Shown piece by piece: positions 10,364 to 21,042 of a stretch of DNA of 64,000 bases (positions are counted from its first letter, which is position 1; every line of letters starts with the position of its first letter). The notes under the pieces were generated by a model that saw nothing but the letters and a program-made list of their open reading frames with translations, ran no database searches and was not told where the DNA came from. A program made the position numbers and the translations under genes. The stretch is taken from NCBI GenBank assembly GCA_028673005.1, contig CM054113.1:177179956-177243955 (forward strand). Reading direction: 5' to 3'. The DNA comes from Tanypteryx hageni (Eukaryota > Arthropoda > Insecta > Odonata > Petaluridae).

Positions 10364-10738
10364 GGTGCCGGCGGTGTAGTGGTTAGGACGCTGGCTGCTA
10401 CTCGCCCGATGCTTGAAAAAGTCATCGGGTACGAATCCTGCGCGAGTAGAATTTTTTCTCAAGGTCACCCGGCCCCCTGTTTGCGTGGTTTGAGGAGACC
10501 GCGCAAATTCAGCTGTTCCGTCCTTCGGAAGGGACGTTAAGCCGTTGGCCCCCCTGGTGTTCTTCGTAAGAGCAGGCAAATGCCGGCACCGGGTTTCCCT
10601 CCTCCTTTCTGTGTGTGAGTCCGGTGTGGAAGACAACGGGAAACCACCACACCGTGTATGTATATTCCCTAGTCAAAACCAATTAATTAATTAATTGGTA
10701 GGACCTGTCGCAAGACAGAACACGAATGAATGAATATA
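10363..10738 (+). mobile_element. tRNA-derived SINE, near full length
   Basis: The 5' head is tRNA-like: a D-arm/A-box stretch (GGTGTAGTGGTTAGGACGC) near 10370-10390 and a B-box-like GGGTACGAATCC near 10427-10438, at the expected spacing for an internal RNA polymerase III promoter. The body holds CCTTCGGAAGGGACGTTAAG (about 10532-10551), which recurs in two fragments at 27.1 kb (opposite strand) and 46.8 kb. The 3' tail is a hairpin (GGACCTGTC, 4 nt, GACAGA at 10701-10719) followed by (GAAT)n and TA repeats. The hairpin matches the LINE end at 7173-7191. The SINE family is not one I can name. The open frame read from its minus strand is spurious. Confidence 0.85.
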
Positions 10739-11270
10739 TATATAGTAAAATCTGGTTAATTCGTAACTCTATATTTCGAAATTCCACATAATTCGAATTT
10801 TTTTAACACATTAAAGACCGAAAAAGCCAATTCCGTATAAATGTGTTTCAATAATTTCAAACTCTATAATTCGTAATTCGAAATAATTTTTAACCCGATT
10901 CACAGAGTATCAATGCATTTTTGTCGACATAACTAAATAAAACTTATGAAAAAAAACCAAATCAAATTTACGAAAATATGTCCGGTGCCATGCAGGCTTG
11001 TTTACAAACATCGTGAGATCGTGAGCATGCCTATACCCATGTTGGGTATTGTCGCCAGATTCGGTCCATTCCCCCTCGGTTTTTCCCTGCCGGTTCTCCT
11101 CCTCCCTCGGTTCGCCTCTCCTCGGTTCATCCCCTACACGCGTTGTTTCTGTTCACTCTTGCCCACGCCTTGTCAAATTCACTTGGTCGTTGGCCTTGCG
11201 TGGTTACGTCTCGATTTATCTACTGTTTTGCGAGTTTTTTGCTTGTTTTCGTATTCAGTTGTGCAGGGTA

Positions 11271-11980
11271 TTCATTTTAAATGAGAACCCTTATAAAATT
11301 TAATAACTTCGAGTAAAAGAGTGTTCGAGACATGAAACTTAGAAGTAAAAATCTTTGTCGTCTGCATGATGTCGCCATTTGTCGACATACTGCGACACTA
11401 CGACGGCGTATGCACAGTGCAAGTAATAAAGAAACATGGCGTTCAATCTAGAGGTGCGAGTGATTATGGTGGAACGTTGCCTCAAATCAGACTCGTTTAA
11501 AACTACTTAGGGTGATTTCTGTTTTCAATTTCGATGTTGTAAGGCACCAACGAAATCTATGATATGGAAGCTTGTGAAAATGTTCAGGGAGACTGGAAAT
11601 GTGAATGTTGAGTGTCGTGTTCACTCGTTTAGCACAGGTTAGTGAGAGCCACCACGCTCGCCAGAGTTGTTCCCGTTAGACCTCTTTCTGTGGGGTTTTA
11701 TTAAAAGACAATGCCTACAACAGCAATCCACGCAATCTGGATGAATTGAAAATAAAGATATATCATTTCCAACATCACACCCATCACGCTGCAGCCAGTG
11801 TCATCGAACATGCTCCGTCGTAATCAGTTATGTATGTAACATGCTGGTGGTCATTTTCAACATTATTTGTGAAAATGTAAGTAATGTCAGACAATAAAGG
11901 TTGTTACTTCTAAATTTAGTGTCTCTAGCACTGTTTTACTCGAAGTTATTAAAATTTTTGTGGGTTCTCGTTTAAAATGA
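11271..11980 (+). mobile_element. deleted mariner/Tc1-like element nested in Tigger
   Basis: TIRs of about 75-80 bp (outer sequence CATTTTAAAYGAGAACCC) at both ends, with a TA on each side (11269-11270 and 11981-11982). Near the 5' end a frame starting MAFNLEVRVIMVE, with FRETGNVNVE, matches the N-terminal HTH domain typical of this group. It then jumps directly to the C-terminal motif SPELFPLDLFLWGFIK near 11662-11710. The catalytic middle is deleted, so this is an internally deleted, non-autonomous derivative. It sits in the 5' leader of the Tigger element and is therefore the younger of the two. Confidence 0.85.
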
Positions 11981-12102
11981 TAGCCATGTATTTTTCGTCG
12001 TCCTTTTGTTACTAGTTTAAGTGGAATTCTTAGTTTAATAATTGTGAGAGAGACTGCATTTAAATTTATTGTTAAATATTTTATTTACTTACCCTCCAAT
12101 GG

Positions 12103-13483
12103 CTCCGGGATGTGGTACATATAAGACTCGGACTCTTGCTGAAAAAAATATCACTGCTGTAAGACACTGACAAGAAGTCCAAATCGAAAGGAAAACTGGT
12201 ATCAGAGTATGGGATTCCGAACTCGTCTTTATCTACAATTTTAAAGAATCGGGCGAAGATTGAAGGAGGCTTTAATACATTTAAAGGGAGTGATACACGT
12301 CAGAGTTTACGACCTGTAAAAAGCGAAGACTTCGAAGAAAAATTGTTACAATTTTTTTTCACAAGTACGAGCGGTGAATATACCTGTGGCAAGCCCGATG
12401 CTAATTGCAAAAGCAGTCTGGCGATGATTTTGAACATTGAGGATTTAAGAGCGTCCAATTGGTGGTTGGATGGTTAAAAAGTAACGCCACAATATTGTTT
12501 GCCTCGCAGTTTGTGGCGATGCCGAGAAAATTAATGAAAAGGAAGTGACGACCTGGTCGCAAAGTAATAAACATGTTTTGGAGGAGTGCGCGCCCAAGGA
12601 CATTTATAATATCGATAAAACGGGCATTTTTTCAACATGTTGCTCGGTCGTACTTTGGTTCTCCGAGGCGAATAATGTCACGGCGGCAAACGGAGTAAGG
12701 AGCGTCTCACCGCCGTGCTCTGTTATGGATGGGTCAGATAAAGAAAAACTTGTAATTATCAGAAAATATATCAAGCCATGCTGTTACAAAGGTATTAATC
12801 GTGATAATTTGCCTATAATTTACGAATGTAACAAAAAGGCGTGGATGACGGGAGACCTATTCGGTGAAAAATCGTAAACTTTTGTTGACACTAAACAGCT
12901 GTTCTGCTCACCAGGTGTCTCAAATAAATACGCCCAATGCTGAGTTGCTGTATTTGCCGCCGGACACAAACAGTGTTCTCCAGCCACTCGACCAGGGCAT
13001 CATTCAAAATTTAAAGAGCCATTACAGAAAAACTATTGTCGTCATGATTGATGCAAATTAAAAATGGGTGTTCGTGGGATGATTTACGAAAATGGACGGA
13101 CCTTGTCATCGACGTGGCAATTGGTGACTCCTCACACCATCGCCAATTATCTTAAGAAAAATGGGCTATCTTCGCAGCCGGCAGAAGTCTTACAATTAGA
13201 AGGTACAGAAGTGGAGGAAGTAATTAGCAGCAATATATTGGAACCTGTCAGTTCAGGAGACTTTGTTTCCTTCGATATTGGCTGGACTACGTCGGTTGTG
13301 TATGACCTCTCGTTCGACGAATCGAAAACTGTTGCGAGTGTTAGCGACAAAGAAGACGATGAGAACAACGTCGATGGTAGGTTGGATGCGCCATTTCCAT
13401 CTGAGGAGGTTTTTAAAGCATTAGATACCCTTCAAAGATACGTTTCCAATAGATATGTGAAAAAGTTGACCACATTACGCTAG
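12103..13483 (+). pseudogene. Tigger transposase (CENP-B/JRK type) pseudogene
   Basis: Broken into at least four frames. The N-terminal CENP-B-type HTH is visible at about 12180-12260: SEYGIPNSSLSTILKNR. The second DNA-binding domain gives RASNWWLDG near 12450. The DDE domain starts with IYNIDKTGIF at about 12604, where the first catalytic Asp is intact. The second catalytic motif, normally V/LDNCxAH, reads LNSCSAH (12886-12912), so the Asp has become Asn. SVLQPLDQGII follows at 12972. The tail (13064-13483) is acidic, as in many Tigger proteins. A stop near 12876 also separates the two DDE parts. The protein cannot be a working transposase. Confidence 0.88.
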
Positions 13484-13900
13484 GGAGTGCCCCGAAATTG
13501 AAACGGAAAAATAAGTGACTTTTTAAAATAAGTTAAAATTAATCTTTTGTTACAACCTTTCGTTTATTTACGTTTAAGTTGAAATAGGTTACTGACAAAC
13601 TTTTAACATTTTAGTGGTTTTATTTATATGCTCATATATGTTTCAATATTTGAATGTGCAATCGTAAATTTGGATTTTATCCATCTAAGTAAATCACATT
13701 TTGAGGTATGAATGCGTACTACATACTTTTGTTTTCCGTATGTTAATATGGCGTCATATTATTTTGTTTTTCTGTAATTTATATTAGTATTTTTTGAAAT
13801 TTGATAAATCACGCTTTTTTATAAATTTCGAATAATAAAAGTATTACGTAATTCAAAATGCTTTATCTTTGGTCCCCTGAATTTCGAATTAACCAGGTTT

Positions 13901-13904
<4 letters not shown>

Positions 13905-13940
<36 letters not shown>
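13905..13940. repeat. (TA)n microsatellite
   Basis: TA array at the right edge of the Tigger element. Its left edge also lies in TA repeats. Confidence 0.93.
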
Positions 13941-13942
<2 letters not shown>

Positions 13943-13959
13943 CGAGACATATAGAGAGG

Positions 13960-14440
13960 CAAAGAGGATATTATTTCGGAATGGAAGAGCAAAAGAGATG
14001 GAGAGGAGAGAAAGATTGCGCGGAGATAATAAGGCAGACGATAATGCTCATGAGTGCAGTTCCAACGAGGAATTCGGGGTTGGGCTCTCATTGGAGATAA
14101 TAGGGAGTGCTCTGAGAATGAGCCTTCAAGGGAGATGCAGGGGCGGAGTTGAGGGGCGATATATCTTTAGACTACGCGAAGGCTAAAGGGGATGCGTGTT
14201 CGGGGAGAGGGTTGCGAAAGAAATAGAGGGCGAGAAAGAGAGATGGGTGATGGTGAACGAGAGAAAAGAATATCCTCTGGAAGGTCAGAAAGGGATTCGT
14301 TCCGATGGGAGTGAGTGGATGGAGATTAGGGGCTGGCGGAATGTGTGACGCTGGAGAGTAAATGGGGTGGAGAGTTTTGGAAGACGGGAGGGGGAGAGGG
14401 TGATAGGTATGGGAGGGAGGAGTGGAATAGGATAAATGAA
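13960..14440. repeat. purine-rich (G/A) tract on plus strand
   Basis: About 480 bases dominated by G and A on the plus strand with GGGAG and GAGAGA runs. The overlapping frames are composition artefacts (Pro/Ser/Leu-rich on the minus strand). Confidence 0.7.
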
Positions 14441-15005
14441 CGGGTTGGAACTTTGGAAACTCGTTAATGCACTCAGTCGGAAGTTTTCGGAATGCGTTGC
14501 TCTTTCGGTATTTTTTCTCTTTCCCCACCTCTCTCTTGTCTGTTCGAGTTTTGAATGTCCGCTATGCGAATCACTAGTCTCTGGAAGAGGCCAACTGTTA
14601 AGCGAAGGGTGTGAAATATGCGAAGCTAAGGGCGGTTGCGTTTTCTTAGTAGTGCAGTATTGGAGAAAGTTGGAAGTTAATGCTGGTGCCTTCGTACTTA
14701 ATAGAGAGATGTATTATGCGAATCCCAGGGTGGTTATGCTATCTTGATAGAGTAGTATGAAATTAATGCTGGTTTCATAACTTTGTGCTTATTAATGGCT
14801 TGTGCAAATGCAAGCATGTTGATTCGTTGATTTAAAATTTGCTATCCATTCAAGTATTACTTGAAATTATCTAAGAAACTCAAGAGACCGATTTTAGTGG
14901 ATGAAATGATGGTTACTGTGGATTTTATATATTGATTAGATGAAATTTGAGTTAAGAAAATCAACCGTCATTGAATGGATGTAACACCATAATTTTTTAT
15001 CACGA
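14441..15005. other. no recognisable feature
   Basis: A 103-residue plus-strand frame at 14436-14747 contains CPLCESLVSG and CEICEAKGGC. It has no clear family match, no neighbouring exon signals I can confirm and starts inside the purine tract. I do not call it a gene. Confidence 0.3.
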
Positions 15006-15639
15006 TAAGGCCAAAAAGTACATTTATTATCCTTTAATTTTTACAATAGTTTGTTAGATAGGTAAAGGTGGAGACTCCGGCGAAATTGATCTTAAATAAG
15101 AAATTTAACTCCTTAACCGTAAAATTAAAAAATAGAGACACAGGAAAAAGGGGGGAAAGGAGGTGAAAAATAAAAGAAAATGAGAAATACAAACATACAG
15201 GTTTAGGGGGTGTTACTCCACGACAGGGACCTGAAGTCACTCACGCATTCACTCACTCAATCGCACAATCAGTAACCCAACAAATGGAAAAGGATAAAAA
15301 AGGAGCCGGATCTGCGCCAGGGATCCAAGAATCACACCATTGCTAGAAGGTTTGTGAGTCTGTACGACCGCGACAGAGACCTACTAGGCAGCCACAAACA
15401 CGCGAACACGTTCACCCCAAGAAGTAAGGGGAAATAAAAGGAAAAAGGGTGGGAAAGAATACTAGGTTTACGGGAAATTAAACCGCGCCAGGGACCTGGT
15501 ATCGCGCACGGTTTCCTGTAGGTTTAGTATGTGACGTCCGGCAGCGATAGGGACCTATCAGGCGATTCGATCACGCACACAAGCACTCAAATACACGTAC
15601 ACAAGATCTCTAATATTGAGGTAAACGGACTAAGTACGT

Positions 15640-15668
15640 ATTTTGAGAGCAATGCTCTCATCATCAGT
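15640..15668 (-). ncRNA. hammerhead-like ribozyme core (degenerate)
   Basis: Minus strand reads CTGATGA, then a perfect hairpin (GAGAGC, loop, GCTCTC), then AAAA in place of the consensus GAAA. The position, just after the GIY-YIG region, is where Penelope-like elements carry hammerheads. With the G changed this copy is probably not self-cleaving. Confidence 0.4.
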
Positions 15669-15779
15669 AGCTGAAGTGTAATGAGGGGGGAGTGTTTTGG
15701 CAATATTTATATGGTTCTGTACTGAAGTGAAAGGGGAAGGTTTAGCCGTTACAACGTACAGAGGTGAAAGGGGGATTGG

Positions 15780-16224
15780 GCCGCTGTAGTTATTCATAAC
15801 AGAATTTTTGTGTAGGCTTTCGTAAGCGTCTAGTTTGTTTTGGTTGGTTATTGATTTTACGAGTGTTAGGTTTTGGATGGTGGTGTTCTTGGATATGTGT
15901 TGTTTAATCTGTTGTATTTAAAATGTGCTATATGTTCTTTTAAGCGCGTTCTATCTTTCTTTTCGTTTGTCCAATATATATATATATTTTGTCGCATCCT
16001 CCACATGGTATTTCCGCATGTCGGATTTGTGTAAGGAAGGTACCGTGTCTTTTGGGTTGTGTAATAAATTTACGATTTTATTGTCATTGACTAATACTGT
16101 CTTAAAATTGAATTTTGTGATGTTGTGTAGTTTGTTGGTGAACCCGGGAGCGAAGGGGATTTTTATGTATTTTGAGTCTTTGGAGGAAGTGTTAAGGAGT
16201 TATATTTCTCATTTAGCACCATAG
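15780..16224 (-). pseudogene. Penelope GIY-YIG endonuclease remnant
   Basis: Translated on the minus strand it shows, in order, IKIPFAPGFTNKL (the usual conserved proline/glycine block before the nuclease), a linker with NPKDTVP, then in a shifted frame IPCGGCDKIYIYIGQTKRK, which holds the GIY-YIG core and the CxxC pair specific to Penelope elements, then LKEHIAHFKYN. An in-frame IYI insertion made by a TA run sits in the core. Frameshifts and stops make it inactive. In the family this domain makes the nick that primes reverse transcription. Confidence 0.85.
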
Positions 16225-16651
16225 TTTGTAATGGATATTAGTAAATAAGTTCTGAGAAAGTTTATGTAACATTTGTAAACACGTACGAATTTCAAAAGCG
16301 CAGAAGAGAATTATGGTCTGCCGTATAAATTTCCAATTAAATTTTTGCTCTACACATAAAGTTATTCAAAACATGCTATCAGACGTTGTAACAGTATATG
16401 ATTTTCCACTCATAAAAATACTGTATAATTGTCCACTTATGAAATTCAAAATTTGACTTTGTTCTCATACACTAGGAAAATGCATGATTATCGCCATCAT
16501 CAATTCTCCCCTTGACGACACAGAAGTACTCATAATGCAGTTAACCACTTAGATAGTTTGTTCCTGGAATTGATCTATCAGAATCGCAGTATATTATCGG
16601 CCGCAATCGAAATTTACTGCTTAATAAGGGACATTCATCAGCGGATGCAGC

Positions 16652-16905
16652 CTGCCAGAGGCGTAGCTGTGATGTAAGGCGCCCATGGCAAAATTTCGGA
16701 AAACAACTCAGTTATGAGGTGTTTTATTTTTCCGGCTTAAAAAATATTAATAGCATTTGTATTAAAAATAACTTTAATACTTGAGCACTAAATAAATGTT
16801 TATTCACGGAAAAATAAACTGTTGGCTTCTTTTGCGGGAAATTTTGGCGCCTCTTGCTAGCGGCGCCTATGGTAAATGCCGCCTTTGTCACACCCTAGTT
16901 ACGAC
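16652..16905. mobile_element. short TIR element (hAT-like MITE?)
   Basis: Ends CAGAGGCGTAGCTGTGATG (16652) and the inverse of CAGTGTCGTAACTAGGGTG (16905). Both are followed inward by AAGGCG and a GGCGCC block. No coding. The CAGNGGCGTA start is typical of hAT-derived MITEs, but I could not see an 8 bp target duplication, so the superfamily is open. Confidence 0.48.
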
Positions 16906-17029
16906 ACTGCACCCTAACCCATTATTACGAAACTTAATTGAACCCACAGATTTTACTTCCTGTAAAAACCTTCCTCTCGACAAACGGATGTAATGAAGAG
17001 AGAAAGATAGGCTGGGGATGTAAATGGAC

Positions 17030-18720
17030 TGAGGTTTACGGTAAGTCGGGGGCGGGGATATGGAGTAGGGAGGAGAGATGTAGGAGGGGGAGAGAGAGAG
17101 ATTTAAGGTTTCAGGGAGTGTCATCAATAGCCCCGCGAAGCTCTTTGGGTCGTTACGCAGAGCGGCAGAGACAGACTGATGGCATTTGTGCGGGAGAAGG
17201 CTTCGGTATTCGTCACAGAGGCGATGGGGAGTGGAGGAAGTGTTCTCTCTCTCGCTCGTCGCCTCGTATCCGATGGACCGCTCACCTAACCCCTTTTTTC
17301 CGGGATTCGGAACGAAGCGTGACGAAGGTCATTCGGTTGAGCGATTGAGAGGCGTGCGTGGGTTAGTTGAGGTGGCGTGTTGTGCTTGTCAGATGGGGCC
17401 GAGCTGGCGGGTCGGTTTTAGGATGGGACGGGGGAGAGTGGATTAGTTTTTGGGGAACCAAGTGTAAGTGGGTTGGGTCGGTCGGGAAAATAAAAGGAAA
17501 GAGAGAGGAAAGAGGGAGGAGTGGAGGGAAGGAGTGAGGAAATTGTGAAATGGTACGGGGCGAGGAGAGATTGGCGAAGGAAAGGTAGGGAGAGTGAAGG
17601 AGGGATATTGAGAGTTGGGGTGGGGCAACGAGGTAGAGAGAGGGAGATAGATGGAGAGGGAAGTAGGGTGAGAAGGAGGTAGTGAGAGGGGAGAGGGCGG
17701 TAGAGGAAGAGGGAGACGGAGGTAAAATGCGAGTTAGAGAGAGAGGTAGAGAAAGTAGGGTACAAAGAGAGGGCGAGGAGGTAGAGGTCTTTATTTGGGA
17801 CGAGATTGAGACTAATAAGTCCCATCTTCCTCCTAACCCCTCGTCGGGAAACATATACAATAATACAAAGAACATTAACAATATAAATACAAGTAACAAT
17901 AAAAATACAAGTATTGGAAAATAATAGACGTAATTGTGTGGGGAAAAAAATAACGGCTGCTGAATAATGAAATCCATGTAAAAAACTACAGGAAAAACCT
18001 ACGCAAGGAGGAGTGTGTGAAAAACCTGCGAAGCGTACTGAGATACACTAAAGACACAAATAAATGAAATTTTAAACAAAAAATAAATAAATGAAAAACT
18101 TAGAGATAGGGGGTAGAGAGAGAGAGGGAAGTAGAGAGATAGGGAAGTAGAGAGAGAGGGAGGTAGAGAGGGAGAGTGTGGTTGTGAGGGAGGTAGAGAG
18201 AGAGGTATGGAGTGAGGTAGAGAGGGAATTAGCGTGGGATGTTGAGCGAGAGAGAGAGAGAGAGGGAGGCAGAGAGGAGGGGAAGCCGAGAAAGTGAATG
18301 AGCGAGGAAGGAAAAGATAGTGGGAGGGAAAGAGAGGGAAACGAAGGCTGGAAGTAGTGATGAAGGGACGGAGACGGGAAATTAAGGAAGGATTGAAGGG
18401 GGAATAGATGAGGGGGAAGTGGCGATAGGAGGGATAGAGGAGGGTGAATGCTGCGCGACGAAGGAGGCGAGAGAGAGAGAGAGAGTGACGCAAAAGAGAT
18501 GAGCGCAATGTAGCAGATGCGAAGGGAGTGGAGGAGGTTGAAAGCTGGTGTAAAGGGGGAGGAGGGAGAAAGGGCGGGAGGGAGTTATGGATGTGGGAGG
18601 GAAAGAGGTGTGCGGTCGAAGGGACTGCTCCTGGAATTTGCAACGCAGGCACGTGGGAGCGAGGAAGGAATTGGGGGGGGGGAGGGAGGGAGGAGGGACG
18701 GCGGGGGTTGACCAGCAGAT
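17030..18720. repeat. long purine-rich tract on plus strand
   Basis: Strong purine bias on the plus strand, densest at 17400-17800 and 18100-18710, with (GA)n, (GGGAG)n and (GAGAGGTA)n-like stretches. A T-rich interval lies at 17800-18100. All open frames here (Leu/Pro/Ser-rich on minus, Gly/Arg/Glu-rich on plus) are composition artefacts. Confidence 0.75.
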
Positions 18721-19550
18721 GGCAGTCAATCTGAGAGGGGAGAGGTCATCCGCAAAATTTCCCCTTTTCGGTTCCCAGTCTTTCAAAAATTTTGCACTTT
18801 GTCAGCGTTTTGCGTTTCTGCGACCACTTTTTTTCCGGGGGGGAGGGGAAGGCGTGACGCGGCTTTTGCGTGAACACTCTCTTCCATGAACCGTGGAAGG
18901 ATCAAAGGAAAAAAATCGCTTTTGATAGATTTATTAAAAATATCTGGAAACCGGTCCCAATTTTTTAACGATATCCACTTTGTGGCCGGTATTTACGTGT
19001 CGCAAACTGTTTTTTCTCATAGATTTTCCGAATATTTTCCCACAAGTGCTAAAAGTCGAGTAACATTTTCATAAATTTCAATTTTCTGCGGTATTACTTC
19101 CAGAGATTGGCTTCAATTTATTTTAAGCAATAAACAGCTCATCTCACTACCTGCCATTAGAATTAGTTTGAAGTTTATTTTCTAGTGAATAATGATAAGG
19201 TAACTTAGAAATAATGAATATAGAGGCTTAGTTGAACTTCGACTAGTGTTATTCATGGCATGATTTGAGATAACAAATGATCATTATGAAAACTTGTATG
19301 CATGTTAATACTTCAACAGTTGTCTCCGAATGTGCTTCCGACCATACATTTAGCACATTATAGTTCGAATTTTTAAGGTAAATGGAATAATTAATGCTTC
19401 AAATCATTCGGTTTGGTCCTATTCGATGAGACGTCATAGTGTCGATGGTGCAATGCTTATAGTCTGACGTTTAACACCATGATATTAACGCAACCCATAT
19501 TCATTGAGAGAAGAATAAAAACACGGTAAACTTCCACAATTATGTTATTC
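18721..19550. other. no recognisable feature
   Basis: Single-copy-looking DNA. No motif or repeat that I can support. Confidence 0.4.
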
Positions 19551-19585
19551 TCTCTCTATGTAATATAATCGTAGAATACTGTGTT

Positions 19586-19696
19586 GTGGTGACGCTCTGC
19601 ATGGTGGCGCCACGATGCGGCGGTCGTGTGAACTATCGTACAAATAGTCCATACATCCAGTACTTCACACGACCGCTGCATTGTTGCGTCACCATG
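19586..19696. repeat. inverted repeat / hairpin
   Basis: GATGCGGCGGTCGTGTGAA (19613-19631) pairs with TTCACACGACCGCTGCATT (19664-19682), and GTGGTGACG outside it pairs with CGTCACCAT. The arms are interrupted by a 19-base bulge on the left. Loop of about 30 bases. Confidence 0.75.
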
Positions 19697-19781
19697 ACTA
19701 CGCAAAGAGCTGGGCCACGATTCACAACCTCTTAGAGATAACGTGACCCTTTTATTAGTAAGTGCCATGAATTGACAACAG

Positions 19782-19994
19782 AGATATCGCCAGCGTCACC
19801 TGGAAGTTTTACGCGAAAAAGAACGTAATCGTCCTGCAAATGAAAATATTCGGGCAAATCAGCGGGATTATCAACATAGTCTCAGATTAAATGAAAATAT
19901 TCGTGAAGTTGAACGAACTAATAATCGGGAATATTGGCGTAATCGTTCTACAGTAGGAGACAACCGGCAGGCTGAATGTCAAAGAGCACAATAA
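19782..19994 (+). pseudogene. Helitron-like N-terminal basic region fragment
   Basis: A 70-residue frame without an obvious start: RYRQRHLEVLREKERNRP and later VERTNNREYWRNRS. Repeating Arg/Glu/Asn-rich motifs of this kind precede the Rep domain in many insect Helitron proteins. No Rep (HxH) or helicase motif follows, since the frame stops at 19992. It could be a short remnant of the autonomous partner of the Helitron-like copies in this window. A basic coiled region of another transposon protein is an alternative. Confidence 0.45.
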
Positions 19995-19999
19995 AACCG

Positions 20000-21040
20000 G
20001 CAACAGAGAAGAGAAGCCGATATTTAGTCACGGTCGGTTATACCTACGTAGCACTATCTCGCTACAAAAATATTGTTTAAAGATTTTTTGCAATGTAATT
20101 AAGTAATTGTTAATAAAACATGTTTATTTAAAAAAAGAAATATGTAAACTTCTTTTCAAATGCGTGACCGGGGGCTGGCGAGCAGGGGGCGGAGCTTGTT
20201 AGTATTGTAATATTGTTGCGTAACTTAACCGAGTTTTTATTCTCCAAACAACGAGTAATGTCTATGAATTTTATTTAAGAGAATGCTATGCCATAATACT
20301 AGAGTGCGTAGCCGGCATGCGACTTGGGAGAATCCACGATACTCAATAAAATTTTAATGGGCAACCAAAGGCATAGATCTAATACTTCGAAGAAATGACA
20401 CAATCCGATTATCTGTTCGAATCTATGTACATATCTCACATTCGTGTTCGATACACGTCTTGTGGGTAATGCCTAACCGAAGTAAATGGCCTTGAGAAGG
20501 TCTTGGGATTCTTTCTTATTTCGACTCGTCGCCTCTTTCCTTGCCTTATTGCAGCAGCAGAAGAGGCTGGGAAGAGATGGTCGACCTTACGGTTTGTTGA
20601 CGCTTGCAAGAGAAGGGAAGGATAGATAGGAGAAACTGGCAGGAAGGCACACTTACACAAACACACATCTAATTCCATCAAACCGGCTTCGGATTTTCCT
20701 CTTATTTTCTTAGCGCTGAGTCATTCCGAGACGGATTACTTTCTATTTTCCTTCAATGCGCATTATTTTTCTCCCTTTCGACGATTTATCTCACTCATGA
20801 TGTTCTCTTCCACTTTGTTTGGGGTGAGGGGGAGAATTCTCTCCCTCTTTTCTTTGCTGACTGTCCCGTAAAAGTTAAACAGCTTGCGTAGGGGGAAAGG
20901 GGAAGAGCGGAGGGACGAGGGCGAGCGTTAATGAAAATACGATAATAGACACAAAGGTCTATTTTTAACACGCCAAATTATCGAATTTTGTTTCGACTTA
21001 GTTATCAAATTTATTTTACTGTAAATTCTCGGGATGCACA
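20000..21040. other. no recognisable feature
   Basis: AT-rich DNA with an A-rich stretch near 20130. No supported gene. Confidence 0.4.
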
Positions 21041-21042
21041 TA

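Larger units (their letters stand above)
10744..13904 (+). mobile_element. Tigger/pogo-type DNA transposon (decayed)
   Basis: TIRs are AGTAAAATCTGGTTAATTCG at the left and the inverse of AGTAAAACCTGGTTAATTCG at the right (ending 13904). Both are flanked by TA, the pogo/Tigger target site, here inside TA microsatellites. The transposase region is at 12103-13483. The leader at 10.95-11.27 kb is split by a mariner-like insertion (11271-11980). Removing that leaves about 2.45 kb, the usual size for Tigger elements. It is inactive: many stops and a lost catalytic residue. Confidence 0.88.
15010..16225 (-). mobile_element. Penelope-like element, 3' half
   Basis: Minus strand. It holds the C-terminal GIY-YIG endonuclease (16224 down to about 15780), then a hammerhead-like core (15640-15668), then a 600 bp tail with four GGTCCCT-centred modules (about 15229, 15376, 15495, 15555) down to about 15010. 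The tail ends with TTTTACGGTTAAGGAGTTAA, closely matching the end of the inverted pair at 21.2-21.7 kb, so those are the same family. The RT portion is absent. Confidence 0.82.

Noticed and set aside
10175..10636. 153-residue minus-strand frame, with a close relative at 27021-27431
   Set aside because: Both are antisense or shadow reading of the SINE body; the repeated protein similarity is just the SINE sequence, and the tail is TA repeat (Ile/Tyr).
14436..14747. 103-residue plus frame with CxxC pairs
   Set aside because: No family match and no exon context; Cys pairs alone are not enough.
17363..18652. Long Ser/Pro/Leu-rich frames of 135-217 residues
   Set aside because: They arise from pyrimidine-rich complement of purine tracts; no domain, no homology pattern, biased composition.
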